Source: Dinochytrium kinnereticum (taxonomy: Eukaryota > Chytridiomycota > Chytridiomycetes > Chytridiales > Chytridiaceae). From it: a stretch of DNA of 38,986 nucleotides. Location: NCBI GenBank assembly GCA_027604005.1, contig JADGJT010000115.1, positions 19,642-58,627 of the forward strand. The letters are read 5' to 3'. The translations under genes and the position numbers were made by a program. Every line of letters starts with the position of its first letter. The stretch's first letter is position 1. Positions 19,997 to 30,785 of this stretch are shown here, in pieces. Under the pieces are notes generated by a model, which saw nothing but the letters and a program-made list of their open reading frames with translations, searched no databases and was not told where the DNA came from.

Positions 19997-21759
19997 TCAG
20001 GAAAGAAGAATTTGAACCAAATCAGACAGAGACGATGGGTTGGACATTTCAAGTGCCGACTGCATACAAGCGACTTAGACAAGATTGCATCAAGAGTGTA
20101 AAGTGCTACCTTGATATCCTTGCCCTGTCCAGAACTGCTGCTGCCAGAAACCCAGTATTCCAAGCATGAAGAAGCCACAGATGGATATTCCTGCCCTAGC
20201 CGTACCTCAACCTCAACACCGCGCGCTGCGATACGCCCAACCCGTCGGTCAAAGTCAAACTCCATCTGCATGCCAGCTTTTGAATATTTGACCCGTATTT
20301 GATCAACTTCGTCCAAGAAGGCGTAGTACTTCGCAACCCGTCGTCGGGTCTCGTAGACGATGACAACGGTGGCATCTTGGAGGTTCTGGCTGCGGTCGGT
20401 GTCATTACTAATGTTTGCAATCTCTACAATATCATAGATGTTACAGGGGCAATCCAAAAGCTTTTGTGTTCTATGTGTTCAGTAAACGCCATTAATAAGT
20501 ATATCGGTAATTACCTTCCCTTCGACGGCAAATTTTTGTGAGTTAAAAGGTGTCTTAAAGCTGATGTCAAGAGTGCATGTCCGTCCTCCAGTAAGATCAT
20601 AGATAATCGATATGCAAGAAGGGTCTCTCTGAAAAATATTCTGGACTCCAAGCAACCCCATCATAGTCTTGCTCCATTGTTCACACCTAAGGCAGTTAGC
20701 TCATTTCAAATGTACACAAACACGATTACCACAGCGCATAATTTCCTTCTTCTGGATCTCGCAACGACGCCTTGGTAGTTTCAACGTCAAGTTGAGAATC
20801 AATTTCTTGCACTTCTGCCGAGACCTGAGTAAAATCATTGCTCAATACTGCGTTTTCGCGTTGCAATATCTCAATTTGAGTCTGTAAGTCGAGTAACTCT
20901 GCTCTTTCACGAACAAGAGGCTCTTCCTGATTACGATATATATAAGAATCTGCTTTCTAAAGAAGAGCCTATAAACCTGTTGCGAATGTATGTGTTGTAA
21001 CTCTTCAAAGGTGGCCTGAAAAAGATTAGATTTAACTCAATAGGATGTCTTCAACCTCCGAAGGGTCGAATTTCTCTAGAAGCTTTTGGGACTCCTCTTC
21101 CTGTCATCATATTAGCCGGGTTTGTGAATATTAATAATTACCAGGGCTGTAATTGACGAAAGTAAGTCCTCGATTTCGTTCCTCTTGTTAATAAGATCTG
21201 TGTGAACTTCATAGATATAAATCTCCTTATGAAAAAAAAATGCTCAATTTACCGCCAACAGTCTTTTCCAAAACAGCAGACAGACGTTCACATGCTGTCC
21301 TAAGGTCCTTCTTATAAGCTTTCAGCCTTGTCTTCATCTCCTCATTCATAAATTCTTTGGTAAAAACTCAGTCGCGAGCCAGCTAAAAAAAGCAGTACCT
21401 GCGTCGTTGATTTCATTGCTATCACTCCATCGGGATTGTTGGTTCAGAATTCTCCCGATAAATAACTCCTTTGTCGACTGTTCAAGAAAGTTGAACTTCA
21501 ACTTTGAAAAAAGCTCCTGTGTTTATGTAAGTCTGAGTCGTGCTGAATGCATTCTTGCCTTATGAAATCTCAACTCGGCTTCCATATTCTTTGGCTGGGC
21601 CAGTAACAGACCCCGAACATCTAACTTCTCTGTTCTATCATCCTCCACGCCGTCCTCGAACTCGTCCGAAGATTGCTGTTGTCCAATCCATGTTGTTATT
21701 TGTTTTTGAAAGTAGAACGAGTGGTTGTCGAGCTTCTCCAAAAACCTATTGTTTAACAT
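19997..21759 (-). CDS. Coiled-coil protein with possible C-terminal RWD-like domain (kinetochore-type?)
   Basis: Ten exons: 21759-21559, 21516-21399, 21354-21253, 21197-21142, 21100-21056, 21015-20977, 20926-20730, 20686-20515, 20460-20110 and 20059-19997, giving 447 aa from ATG 21759. Residues about 100-265 are predicted coiled coil by eye (MKTRLKAYKKDLRTACERLS, LINKRNEIEDLL, LLDLQTQIEILQRENAVLS). The C-terminal 170 residues look globular, with an alternating beta pattern (CISIIYDLTGGRTCTLDIS, DATVVIVYETRRRVAKYY). A coiled coil followed by such a domain resembles KNL1/Spc105 or other kinetochore subunits, but no diagnostic motif is visible, so this is a weak suggestion. The first intron looks like GC-AG (AAG|GCAAGA). 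The 5' end may be incomplete: a second frame from ATG 21861 (MMTVNEDEMPSQ) runs to within a few bases of this start. Confidence 0.65.
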
Positions 21760-22877
21760 TCAGGATTCGAAGAGCAAGATTTTCTTCTGGCCTGCTCATC
21801 TCCAAGGTTGTGGTCGTCGGAGATTGTGATGGCATTTCGTCCTCGTTTACAGTCATCATGTGTGTGGGTCTCAGTTTCCTTTTAAGACTTGTCCGAATAG
21901 ACAGACGATTTCAATTTCTTTCTTATTGACAATCTTCCATCAACCAAACACCAGACCCTCTACATATGAACTTTGAAGACAAGCTAATCAACGCGAGCAA
22001 TGTTGGAAAGTCCCAAGAATCGTCGTGCTTTTTTAAACCAACGTTTATGGAGGGTATTGACTTAGTCTCATTTTCTAGAACAAATCAATCTGGAGATCCC
22101 GCATTTAATTTTAAGGACAGATGGGGCAGCGTCTGTTCCCATTTCTAGCTGCGAGCAGAGGGATGTCTCGTGTTCAATCTTCTTCCCTTCTGCAGTGGTA
22201 TCTCTGAGATATAAAATCACCACACGTTTACATATGATTGTTGTTATTCATAGCTGCTTTATTTCCACTTTGGCCGCGCGCATATGCATCCAACACTAGA
22301 TCTTTTCAAAGTTTACAACAAAACCCGTGCTGCAACGATTTGATTTACATGTAAATTTGAACATTCACGTCTGGTAGGATGCCAGCAACTTTCATCGCAG
22401 AATTATGTACTGTGGATCTCATAATTGACGTCCTTTATGTAAGTAAACAAATCTATCAACCCTCTAAAGACAACTATCTCCAAACCCCCAGCAATCCCAA
22501 TGCACACTCGAGGCTGTTCTGAGAGGACATTCTGTTTCCGCTCAAGCTCAAGTGATGTCACGGCCAAAAATAAAAATAGAATCAAGCGGCAAAACAAAAT
22601 GAACAATAAGTGGAGAATCGGGAAAGGGGGGGAATCACATAATCGAAACAAGAAATGCCATCCAAACTAAATAAGAAAACGGAGGTGATGGGGAGGTGGA
22701 GGGGAAAAAGGTTATAAGCCAAACCGACCATCATGACTTGGAAAAGGACACACCTTTACGAAGCGAGTCACAATGCAAGGGGGCAAAAAAAAAAAAAAAG
22801 CGGAAAGAACATTATAACCAAAACCGAAAAAAATGGGAACTTTTTTCATCTAGAAAACCGTGATTCGCCTCATCGTT
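21760..22877. other. Intergenic region between coiled-coil gene and PSP1 gene
   Basis: These 1.1 kb, the largest gap in the window, hold the promoter of the coiled-coil gene, possibly its missing first exon (21861-21760 is open and coding-like), and a long 3' flank of the PSP1 gene with a 13-base A run at 22787-22799. A 60-codon plus-strand frame at 21966-22148 has no recognisable content. Confidence 0.55.
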
Positions 22878-25249
22878 TTAACGAACGAGCTTTGCCGGGT
22901 TAACGGCACACATCCATATACGAGTCTTGTAAAGTTTGAATAAATCTGCGAGAAAGATAAACACCGATATGAGGCTCATTATAAGACTTAATTACATACC
23001 TCGAACCAACTCCCGGAAGTCAATCCTTCTGTCGGCAACAAAATAGAATGTGAGCTTTCGCCGATCCCTGAAATTTCGTCAAAACACTTTCCACTAATTT
23101 GACAATACCATTGATATTCAGCGTCAACAACTTCCATCGGTAGTTTCTTTTGCCTAATCTTCGTCTGGCATACTTGGAGGGAAACGAAAAGTTACTTCAA
23201 TATTTTAAACGGTGACTTACCTGCCATGGCCTTTGCCTCATCCTGGCTCTTTGAAACCAACATAGGAATCTCATTCTGCTGGGCCAACCGGAAAATACGC
23301 TTGGGGTGAATCTCCTTATTTAAATAATGCGAATCAAGCATAGCGTCTCCATGTTGGTTTTGGAAAAGCTGGAGTTGCGCATTGTTCCCGATAGAGTCAT
23401 TGATAACCTTGCCCAAATCCTTCCCCCTATCGGCCTCGACCATAACCAGATCGCCCACTTTAATAATCTGCGATGTGTCGGAGAAGTAGAAAAAGTCGAT
23501 CCTACCGGCCTTGAACTCCACAACGTAGAGAGGCCAGGGATGAGGGTAGCTCTGCATCTGAAGGTTCTTCCCAGCCTCAACCCAGGCACGAGTCCGATGC
23601 TCGGTGTTTTCAAAGTAATCATCAATCTCCTCAAAAAGGTGTGGGTCGTTAGGGTCATCTAAGTAAAGACCATCCATTTGCTGATCCAAAAAGCGGCTAG
23701 GGCCTAGGGGACCGGCGAGAGAGTGCCTCCGACGGGAATCATACTGGAATTCCGTTTCGGCACCAGTTCTGAAAAGAGAAAATTAAGAAGACTAATTAGA
23801 AACAAGTATCATCAACGCGAAATCCCTCACCTCGAAAGAAGTTGTTGAGAAAACTCATTGTAAAGGTTTGGCGCGTGCGAAAATCGGCGCTGCTGACGAT
23901 ATCGTTCAACCCTCTCTGGCGAAGGGCCTCCAGGAGTTAAGTGGCTATCCGAGTTGCCTTCATCACGTATAGATGACCCATCACCGCCACGAAGATTCTC
24001 CCAAACTGGTCCATAGTTGGGCTGAGTGGACGCCCTGCGATGAAGAAGAGAAGGCTCGTGGCCTTGGCGTTCCCCATGAGAGTGAGACCAGATTGAGTTC
24101 AATTCGGAGTACCCAGCGCTATCCCTGCGACCTCCAGCCCCAGCGGAAGAATCCCCACCAGAGGGGTAGTTATCCTGTCCACCAATAAGCCCGTAAATAG
24201 CGGAAGATGACTTAGATCGGGATCGTGCTTTGGGCAAAGTATACTCTGAGTAATCATCCTCATCATCCCCGCCCCGAAGAGGTTCCTGCTGGGGAAGGCG
24301 AGAGAAAGGTGGAGCGCCTTTAATAGTCGAGCCATCAGCCTGATCCTGTTCCTGGCCGCCATCGGCCAAAGAAAAAGAATAGCTTCGGAACTGCCTGCCT
24401 TGTTGCGAGCCCCCAGGGGCCAAAGACTCTGGGCCAAGATAAGTGGGAGCTTTTGAAACAAGAGATGGGGCAGCAGACGAGCTGTTATCTTTCCAAATCG
24501 AAGGACCCCAACCCAATCCTCCCCATTTTTGGTTAGATCCTTGAGAAGGTGAATTTTCAGTCAATCCATTGTTATCTCCTGCAGCTTCCTCCTTTAGAGC
24601 CTCTTCGGTAGGTGGCATAGAGCCAATATTAACGAGTGGGTTAGGGGTGCTAGCAGCACGAGTTCGGATCCCGCGTTTACGCATCAATACAAGATCATCA
24701 CTTTCTTCCGCGTCCATGGTTTGCTCTGATGCGGTTTCATGGGCAGGAGTCTGTGGGACAGAAGCAGAAAGCCTCCTGGGAGGGCTACCGACTGCCTTCC
24801 AACTGTTTTCTTCAGCAGCGGCCACTATAGCAATAGTTGGTGGAGTTAATGGAACAGCTGTATTTGAAGTCGTTGATGCTAGAGCTGCAGCCGTAAGGTG
24901 TTCTTTTTGACGGTAAAAATAGGGATATCAGAAAGAAAGCAGATAAAGGTGGACGAGAAAGAAATTCCTTACCACCCGACTTTTTATGAGGCAATCTCGA
25001 ATTGGTCCAAACTTTTTGAGGAATAGGTGAAGGTGATCGAGAGTTTCTTCCGATGGCAAGGGCTTCCTGCTTGGAGGATGTGGGATCCTCAACCTCTGAG
25101 CGATCGACCAAAGGGATTTTAAGGGAGCTTTCTGGCGCCGACTTTCTCCGAGAAGCAGGCCCAGAAGCAGGCTGGGGTGCAAGTGTGGCGCGGTTGGTTG
25201 CGGCCGCCGCCGCATATGAGAATGTTGCGGGTTTCTTATCTGAAGACAT
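22878..25249 (-). CDS. PSP1: PSP1-domain protein
   Basis: Six exons (25249-24973, 24902-23831, 23768-23221, 23172-23109, 23067-23000, 22945-22878) give 698 aa. The first 450 residues are disordered and rich in Ser, Pro and Gly, with Ala runs at the start (FSYAAAAATNRATLAP) and RS-like patches (RSRSKSSS). The last 200 residues form the conserved PSP1 C-terminal domain, shared with bacterial RicT/YaaT: VEFKAGRIDFFYF, VGDLVMVEADRGKDLGKVI, KIRQKKLPMEVVDAEYQWDR, KLTFYFVADRRIDFRELVR and TRIWMCAV. Yeast PSP1 is a P-body and stress-granule associated suppressor of DNA polymerase alpha and cdc mutants; the biochemical role is unclear. The 557-bp upstream region is shared with the divergent TPR gene. 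Confidence 0.87.
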
Positions 25250-25806
25250 CGTGGGTATGTGGCTCCTTCAAAGCCGCCTAGAGCTTCTATGGAATGTATC
25301 TGAGTGAAAGAAGTTAGTTGGACTGTCAACGCTGTAACTTGGTGTCAAATCGAGCGAGCGCGGGAATCGCGCATGAGGGCGGTGGATAAGCAACGCGATG
25401 AACAGCCTCCCTTCTTACTTGAACTTCAGCTTTTTTTTTCAATTACCTTGTTTCAAAATTTAATTTTCTTGCTCCAACAATGTCGACCTCAAACACTCTG
25501 TAGAGGTCAGATTGGTCCAAACTGGAGACCGGACCAGCGCGCAACGGCAGCCGCTATCACACTGCATTCACCACATAATCACATTGCTATGGTCGTTAAG
25601 CCCCGAATTTTTGAGAGTGGCTTTGATGACGGAGATATCACTTTTGTCGCTGCTGGCGGTCCTCTAACGATATGATCTGCACTTGACACTGATGAGGAAC
25701 TGCGGTAGTATACGCGGCTACAGTACCGAGTACTAAGACCGATTCAGTGAACTTCTGTTGAATAAATACCATTCTTTGCAAATCCCTTCCTGTCAATCAA
25801 CTATCC
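25250..25806. other. Divergent promoter region, PSP1 / TPR gene
   Basis: These 557 bp have no supported gene. A 123-codon plus-strand frame (25304-25675) has no family resemblance, no introns and ends before the TPR start. Confidence 0.55.
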
Positions 25807-27699
25807 ATGCGAAGTATCATCAACCAGGCGGAGCAAAAGTAATGCGTTCTTAGGAAATATCTTGAAACTTCTGTTTTTATATGAATAGAGTGTTTGTACG
25901 TTTAACACTAAATGTATCAGCAACACAAAAGGGTTGGCGGAATTGCTGCGAGGAAACCACCCAAATGCCATTTCCTGTTTTTCAAGGGCAATATTCTTAA
26001 ATCCTGATGAACCTTCATATTTCCTCCACCGCGCTGAATCCTTCTTGAAGGCTGTGGATTTTGAAAGTGCCATTGCAAATTACCAGACCGCCTTAAATAT
26101 GATTGATGCCAACCCAGTAGTCACTAAAAACAAAGGAACAAGCGCTGGTGAGATAGTTTTACGCCATTCTCAGAATAATCAATGATAAGAAGAAGATTGT
26201 CCTTGGATAAAGAGGCGTTTACGGAAGATCCTTTTCCTGTGGGGTCAGATATTACTGGATCAACGTCGACACCAGGAGGCCCTTGAGCAGTTTCAGAAGG
26301 CAAAGAATTTTGGAATGGCCGAAGATGCAGTATTCATAAGAATGTCAGTATTCATAATAAGTATTTCTAATCATTTCAGGACCGTGGCATATATTGGAAT
26401 GCTTGATTTCGACAGTGCCCTTGAAATGTTATATGTCCTGACAAGCCGTAATCCAAACAACGTAGAGCTATTTATATTACGCGCAAAGATTTATAGAAAT
26501 CAAGGCAACGTGGACTTTGTGAACATTGACACGCAGACCGCTGTTCAGCTTCAACCATCTCATCCTGAAATTAAAGGATTGCTCGAATATATCATGCTTG
26601 TCGCCATCAGATACAAAAACAAGGCGTCAGATCAAATTCTCAAAGGACAGTTTGACGTTGCTATATACTTTTTGAATCATGCTCTAGAGTTGGATCCCAT
26701 GGACTGGGTTCTACTTTTTAAAAGGTTTTCTAATAGCCAACAAATCTAACATGCAATTAGAGGGATATTGTTTTCTGAGATCGGGCACTTCGAGAGTGCG
26801 ATTGTTGATCTCAGTGCGGTGCTCGAACATCCCGAATATGACAAAAGAAGAGAAGGCGAAATCCGTGCACATCTTGGTAGTGTCTATAATAAGCTAGGGG
26901 TCTCACTTTTTCAGTAAGACGGAGAACTTCACACATGTCATTCTAACCGCTTAGAAATGGAAACTATGGAGATTCTTTGGTTGCGTTTACTACAGCTCTG
27001 TCATTCAACCCTTCGGAACCTGTGGTCTACAAAAATCGTGCAGGTAAAATTCAAAACTAAGAAAGAAAAAAAAGATGTTAAGGTTTATGATCAGATTGCT
27101 ACCTGAGATTTGGAATGGTGGAAAAGACACTAAAAGACCTATCGAAAGCCCGAGAGCTTGACGACAACGACGAGGAGGCAAGAAGCAAGATTGGTAGTCT
27201 TCGTTCTCAGCTTGCAGCAAAGTGCCTCGCATTGGGTGATATCAGCAGCGCATCTGTAGAGCTATCGAAAGCAATTGCAGCCGCGCCATCGCAAGCCTCA
27301 TACTACTTTGAAAGAGCAAAAACGTACATGCTTCAGCAAATGATTGATGCAGCGCGCTCAGACTTGGAAAGCGCAGTTGAACTAGAGCCTGGGAATAAGG
27401 AAGCGTCTGCCTTGCTTCTACGCCTCCAATCTGGCCCTCCGTTGAATAATCTGCTTCCCTTTCCACCGCGGAAGCCGCTTACCAAATCAAACTCGAAAAA
27501 ACAGACTGAGGACGTGAATCTTACATTCCCGCTTCTGTCTATAAATACCCAGAAAGGGCGGCAGGTGGAAGTTCAAACGCCTGAAACGACTACGACTTTT
27601 ACTACTCGTGTTTCCATGGCGCGGCCAGAAGGCAAGCCAGTCAAAGAACCACCACCACCCGCGACATTGACTCTTGTAACACCCAGTCTTGACCTTTAA
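25807..27699 (+). CDS. Tetratricopeptide-repeat protein (TTC16-like)
   Basis: Seven exons (25807-25838, 25921-26147, 26190-26343, 26380-26724, 26761-26913, 26955-27043, 27095-27699) give 534 aa. TPR units repeat through most of the protein: GLAELLRGNHPNAISCFSRA, FLHRAESFLKAVDFESAIAN, LLDQRRHQEALEQFQKA, YIGMLDFDSALEM, FDVAIYFLNHALELDPMDW, FSEIGHFESAIVDLSAVLE, YGDSLVAFTTALSFNPSEP and FERAKTYMLQQMIDAARSDL. The number and spacing, with long linkers, recall TTC16; no catalytic domain is present. The C-terminal 90 residues are Pro/Thr-rich and unstructured. TPR arrays bind partner proteins; the partner is unknown. The stop is 38 bp upstream of the ATG27 start on the same strand. Confidence 0.75.
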
Positions 27700-27737
27700 A
27701 TTCTGAGGGATATTTACTGTAACAGATAAAGACAGCC

Positions 27738-28644
27738 ATGAGACGAGTGACACTTGGACTTCTTCTGATCAGTCTGCTTCCAGCAGCGTTTGCAATTAAC
27801 TGCAAGGATATAAGCATTGGCGATAATAAATATGACATATCCTTGTTGTCCGACGAACTCTTCAAAGCCAGCCGGTCAGAGGAACTTCCCCCAACAAAAA
27901 ACAAAATCGACACCTTCTTTTCGCTCTGCAAGGCCTGGACACCTCTCAAGGATATTGCTGCAGAGGATCAATGCGATAAGTCCACTTTCGTGTGCGAGAT
28001 CACAACAAACGTGAAGGAATCTGCAAAGGAGAAGGAGCGGGTGATTTCGGTTAAGCCTTGGACAGACGGAAAGACCGAAACTTTCAGCCAGCTGGAAGAT
28101 GGCTTTGCGATCAAATATGGCGGCGGAAAGTATAACGGCGAGAGCCTTGTTGTTATGTGAGGAGTGAACTTATGCTGTTAAATTCTAACATTTCGCAGGG
28201 TGAACCTCATATGCTCAAAGGATGTAAAGAAAGGAGAACCCGAAATCCTATCAGTTAACAAAACCACAATGGAGGTCCGATGGAAGTCATCTGTAGGATG
28301 CAAGGTGACTGATGCACCCAAAGCTGGTGAAGATAAGAAGGGGATGTCGGGCACAGGGGTTTTCTTCCTTCTTCTGTTTATTGGAGTTGTTTGTTACTTT
28401 GCGATCGGAACCGTCTATAAGTAAGTTACAGACTTCTCCTTTTTTTTTTCTCGTGTTGATGCCTTTCAGCTATTCGGTTCTCCGTATCCATTCTTTCCCA
28501 GACATGCTACCAAACTATGATTTTTGGAAAGCATGTGTTGAGCGCGTGATAGTAAGTTACATCATACATTACAGGCGCTAATCAGGTTAGGAATTCATCG
28601 CCAAGCTCACAAGCCGCGGTGGAAATGGTTATGTCTCATTATAG
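27738..28644 (+). CDS. ATG27: ATG27, autophagy-related type I membrane protein
   Basis: ATG27 is an MRH-domain membrane protein that cycles between Golgi, endosome, vacuole and phagophore assembly site and supports Atg9 traffic. Exons are 27738-28156, 28199-28420, 28470-28551 and 28591-28644, giving 258 aa. A signal peptide (residues 1-19, RRVTLGLLLISLLPAAFA) leads into a lumenal MRH domain with six cysteines (NCKDI, LCKAW, DQCDKSTFVCEI, ICSKDV, VGCKV). One membrane helix follows (GVFFLLLFIGVVCYFAIG), then a cytosolic tail. The last intron (28552-28590, 39 nt) is placed so that the protein ends FIAKLTSRGGNGYVSL; the SRGG-x-GYxx end matches the family's C-terminal sorting signal. It starts 38 bp after the TPR gene. 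Confidence 0.9.
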
Positions 28645-28680
28645 AGCGTTTACTCTGACTAGGTTGAGATTTCTGGACAG

Positions 28681-28796
28681 GTATGCAGCATCTATCATAA
28701 GGCCGTATGGTCAGCAACACATCACAATAAAATAAGGTCCTTCAATCTGACTTTGCGGTGGGGATAAGGAATAGGGCCGAAAATTTTCTCTTTCAG
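28681..28796 (+). other. Probable 5' UTR intron of PPP4R2
   Basis: A GACAG|GTATGC donor and a strong TTTTCTCTTTCAG acceptor flank 116 nt containing a TCTGAC branch-like site. The acceptor lies 3 bases before the PPP4R2 ATG. Inferred from consensus only. Confidence 0.5.
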
Positions 28797-28799
28797 AGA

Positions 28800-29249
28800 A
28801 TGGTTGACCTCGCAAAAGTTGAGGCATTTGCCAAGCTGGAGAATCCCAAGGAAGCGGACTGGGATGCAGACTTTGATACCATACTAAACAAGATAGCCGA
28901 TGAAAACGAGCTCATCTGCTCCTGGGCTCTTACTCTACCCCTTCTGCAAATGAAGCTACGGAAAATTGTCACAGGACCGTTGCTGGACAACTTGATGCTT
29001 GCATTGAATTCCTTCGCGGACTCCCCGCCATTTACACTCCAGCGGCTTTGCGAACTACTTCAGAGGCCTACGGAACACCATAAAACAGAGTCGAAGGTGT
29101 GAACACACACCCGTTCTTTAAATTTTAAAATGTTGTAGCTGCATCGAGCCATTGAGAAAGTGCTTTCGATCACATCAAGTACGCCGCCCTCAAGCGCGGA
29201 AAAAGTTACGAGCACCGCGAGCAAGGAGGTTGCAATGGATGACGCTTGA
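28800..29249 (+). CDS. PPP4R2: Protein phosphatase 4 regulatory subunit 2, short form
   Basis: PPP4R2/Psy4 is the core regulatory subunit of the PP4 phosphatase, used in DNA-damage recovery. Two exons (28800-29096, 29139-29249) give 135 aa. Family-like segments are ENELICSWALTLPLLQMKLR, SPPFTLQRLCELLQRPTEHH and LHRAIEKVLSITS, the last matching the PFTLQRLCELL...EK(V/L)LxVTS signature of the PPP4R2 N-terminal helical domain. Human and yeast proteins exceed 400 aa because of a disordered acidic tail, so this is only the core. The tail may be genuinely absent, since the stop is followed after 17 bp by the GCV1 stop on the other strand. Confidence 0.75.
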
Positions 29250-29266
29250 ACATCTCAAGATTTTGA

Positions 29267-30742
29267 TTACTTTGCCCCACGGAAGTAACTGGCGTAATTG
29301 CATCAGTGATGATATACAGGCATAGGATCAAGACTCACCGTTGCTCAACGAATGGCATCTTCGTTACAACTGCTTTTTGGGGCTTGTTGCGCACCACGAC
29401 AGTGACTTCGGTACCCTGCTTGTGGAAGCCGCCCTTGACATAGCCCATGGCAATGTTCTTCTTCAGAACAGGGGATGGGCATCCACTTGTGACAGCACCT
29501 ACATAATTCATGAGTTTACCGTCCGTCGAAAAGCTTAATTTATAATATACCAATAACTTGGCCGTCCGCCGCAAGGATTTGTGCGTGCTCTATTGCAAAG
29601 TTTAGCAACTTCAACAAAACTATGCACGCATACCCCTCGCAGGAGCCCCCTCAACAATGAGACCAATTCGCCTCTGAGTTATCGGGGCACCCTTCTTCAG
29701 CTGAGGGAGAATCTTCTGGCTCCCGAGAAAACCGCCTTCCTCCCGTCTTCTCTTACCTTGAGGAAGATTAGCAACTATGAAAAAAAGATAGAGTACCTAC
29801 CAATGGTCCAGGTGAGACCAGCCTCAACCGGCGTAATGTCGTCATTCAGATCATGGCCATATAAGCAAAGACCGGCTTCAAGCCTCAAGCTGTCACGAGC
29901 TCCAAGACCAGCCAACTTCACGTCAGGGTTCTCCATGAAAAGGCCGCAGAGCTTTACGCTGTCAGCATGAGAAACGGAAATCTGTGCATATTTAAGTGGC
30001 AGTAAGTGTAAGGTTATCTACCTCAAACCCATCCTCTCCGGTATATCCACACCTGGAGACATACGCGTCGATTCCCTTAATGTTGAATTGCCTTCCAGAC
30101 ATGAAGGCAAAATCATTCAGGTCACTTCCAACGAGCTTTGATAGAACAGAGGCGGCAGCAGGACCTTGCAATGCCACTAGGGCCTTGTCCAGAATGGTGA
30201 AGTCGACATCTCCTCCCTCAGCCTTGAAGGCAGCCAGATGCTTGCGAAGGTGGGCGAGATCCTTGTCGGAGCATCCCGCATTCGAAACCATATAGAAGCC
30301 ATCCTTATCTTGCTTGTTAATTACGGCATCGTCAATTATTCCACCGTTTTCGTTGGTAAGAACGGTCAGAGTCGACGAACCAACAGGCAGAGCCTCCAAA
30401 TCAGCAACGATAAGCTTCTCCAAAAACTTGGCGCGATCAGCACCCACCCAGCTTCCATAGCGTGAGCATTCTACTGAAAAGCCAAAACGATTGCACTTAC
30501 CGGGTTTGGAGCATGTGCCCAACATCGAACAGCGATGCCTTCTCCCTTGTCCAGTGGTGCGATGCCAGAACGCCTAAGTCCGAGTACTGGACTGGCATCT
30601 TCCAACCAGCGAATTCAACCAACTTTCCTCCCTTCTCAACGTGGAAGTCATGCAAGGCGGTTTGCTTTAGCGGGCCTGTGTGAAGGCCGCGAAGAGCCCG
30701 GCCACCGGACTTGAGCAAGGTTGGGTTAATGAAGAGAACCAT
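29267..30742 (-). CDS. GCV1: Aminomethyltransferase, glycine cleavage T protein
   Basis: This mitochondrial enzyme transfers the methylene group from the aminomethyl-lipoyl H protein to tetrahydrofolate, releasing ammonia. Exons are 30742-30501, 30451-30022, 29981-29801, 29756-29634, 29589-29551, 29498-29339 and 29288-29267, giving 398 aa; human AMT is 403. An Arg-containing presequence (residues about 1-25) precedes [20 protein letters not shown]. Then come [25 protein letters not shown], the GYTGEDGFE folate-site motif, [31 protein letters not shown] and [19 protein letters not shown]. The final 22-nt exon is added because the AG|GTGAGT-type donor at 29338 gives the usual RYFRGAK-like end. 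It faces PPP4R2 at 17 bp and diverges from SWF1 at 43 bp. Confidence 0.94.
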
Positions 30743-30785
30743 TTTTTGGGTGAAGTCGAAAACTTTTCGGCAGTTCACAGTCCAA

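Noticed and set aside
19693..20457. 254-codon minus-strand frame through the RPL3 promoter region
   Set aside because: Only its first third belongs to the coiled-coil gene. The rest runs past a GTAGCA donor into the RPL3 upstream region and the GGAT repeat ([11 protein letters not shown]).
21966..22148. 60-codon plus-strand frame
   Set aside because: No recognisable motif and no splice support; it lies in the promoter of the coiled-coil gene.
23327..23662. 111-codon plus-strand frame
   Set aside because: Antisense shadow of the PSP1 domain exon.
25304..25675. 123-codon plus-strand frame between PSP1 and TPR genes
   Set aside because: No homology, no introns in an intron-rich genome, and it occupies a divergent promoter.
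28552..28590. 24-nt or 34-nt alternatives for the last ATG27 intron
   Set aside because: Too short, and they lose the conserved SRGG-x-GY end; the 39-nt choice restores it.
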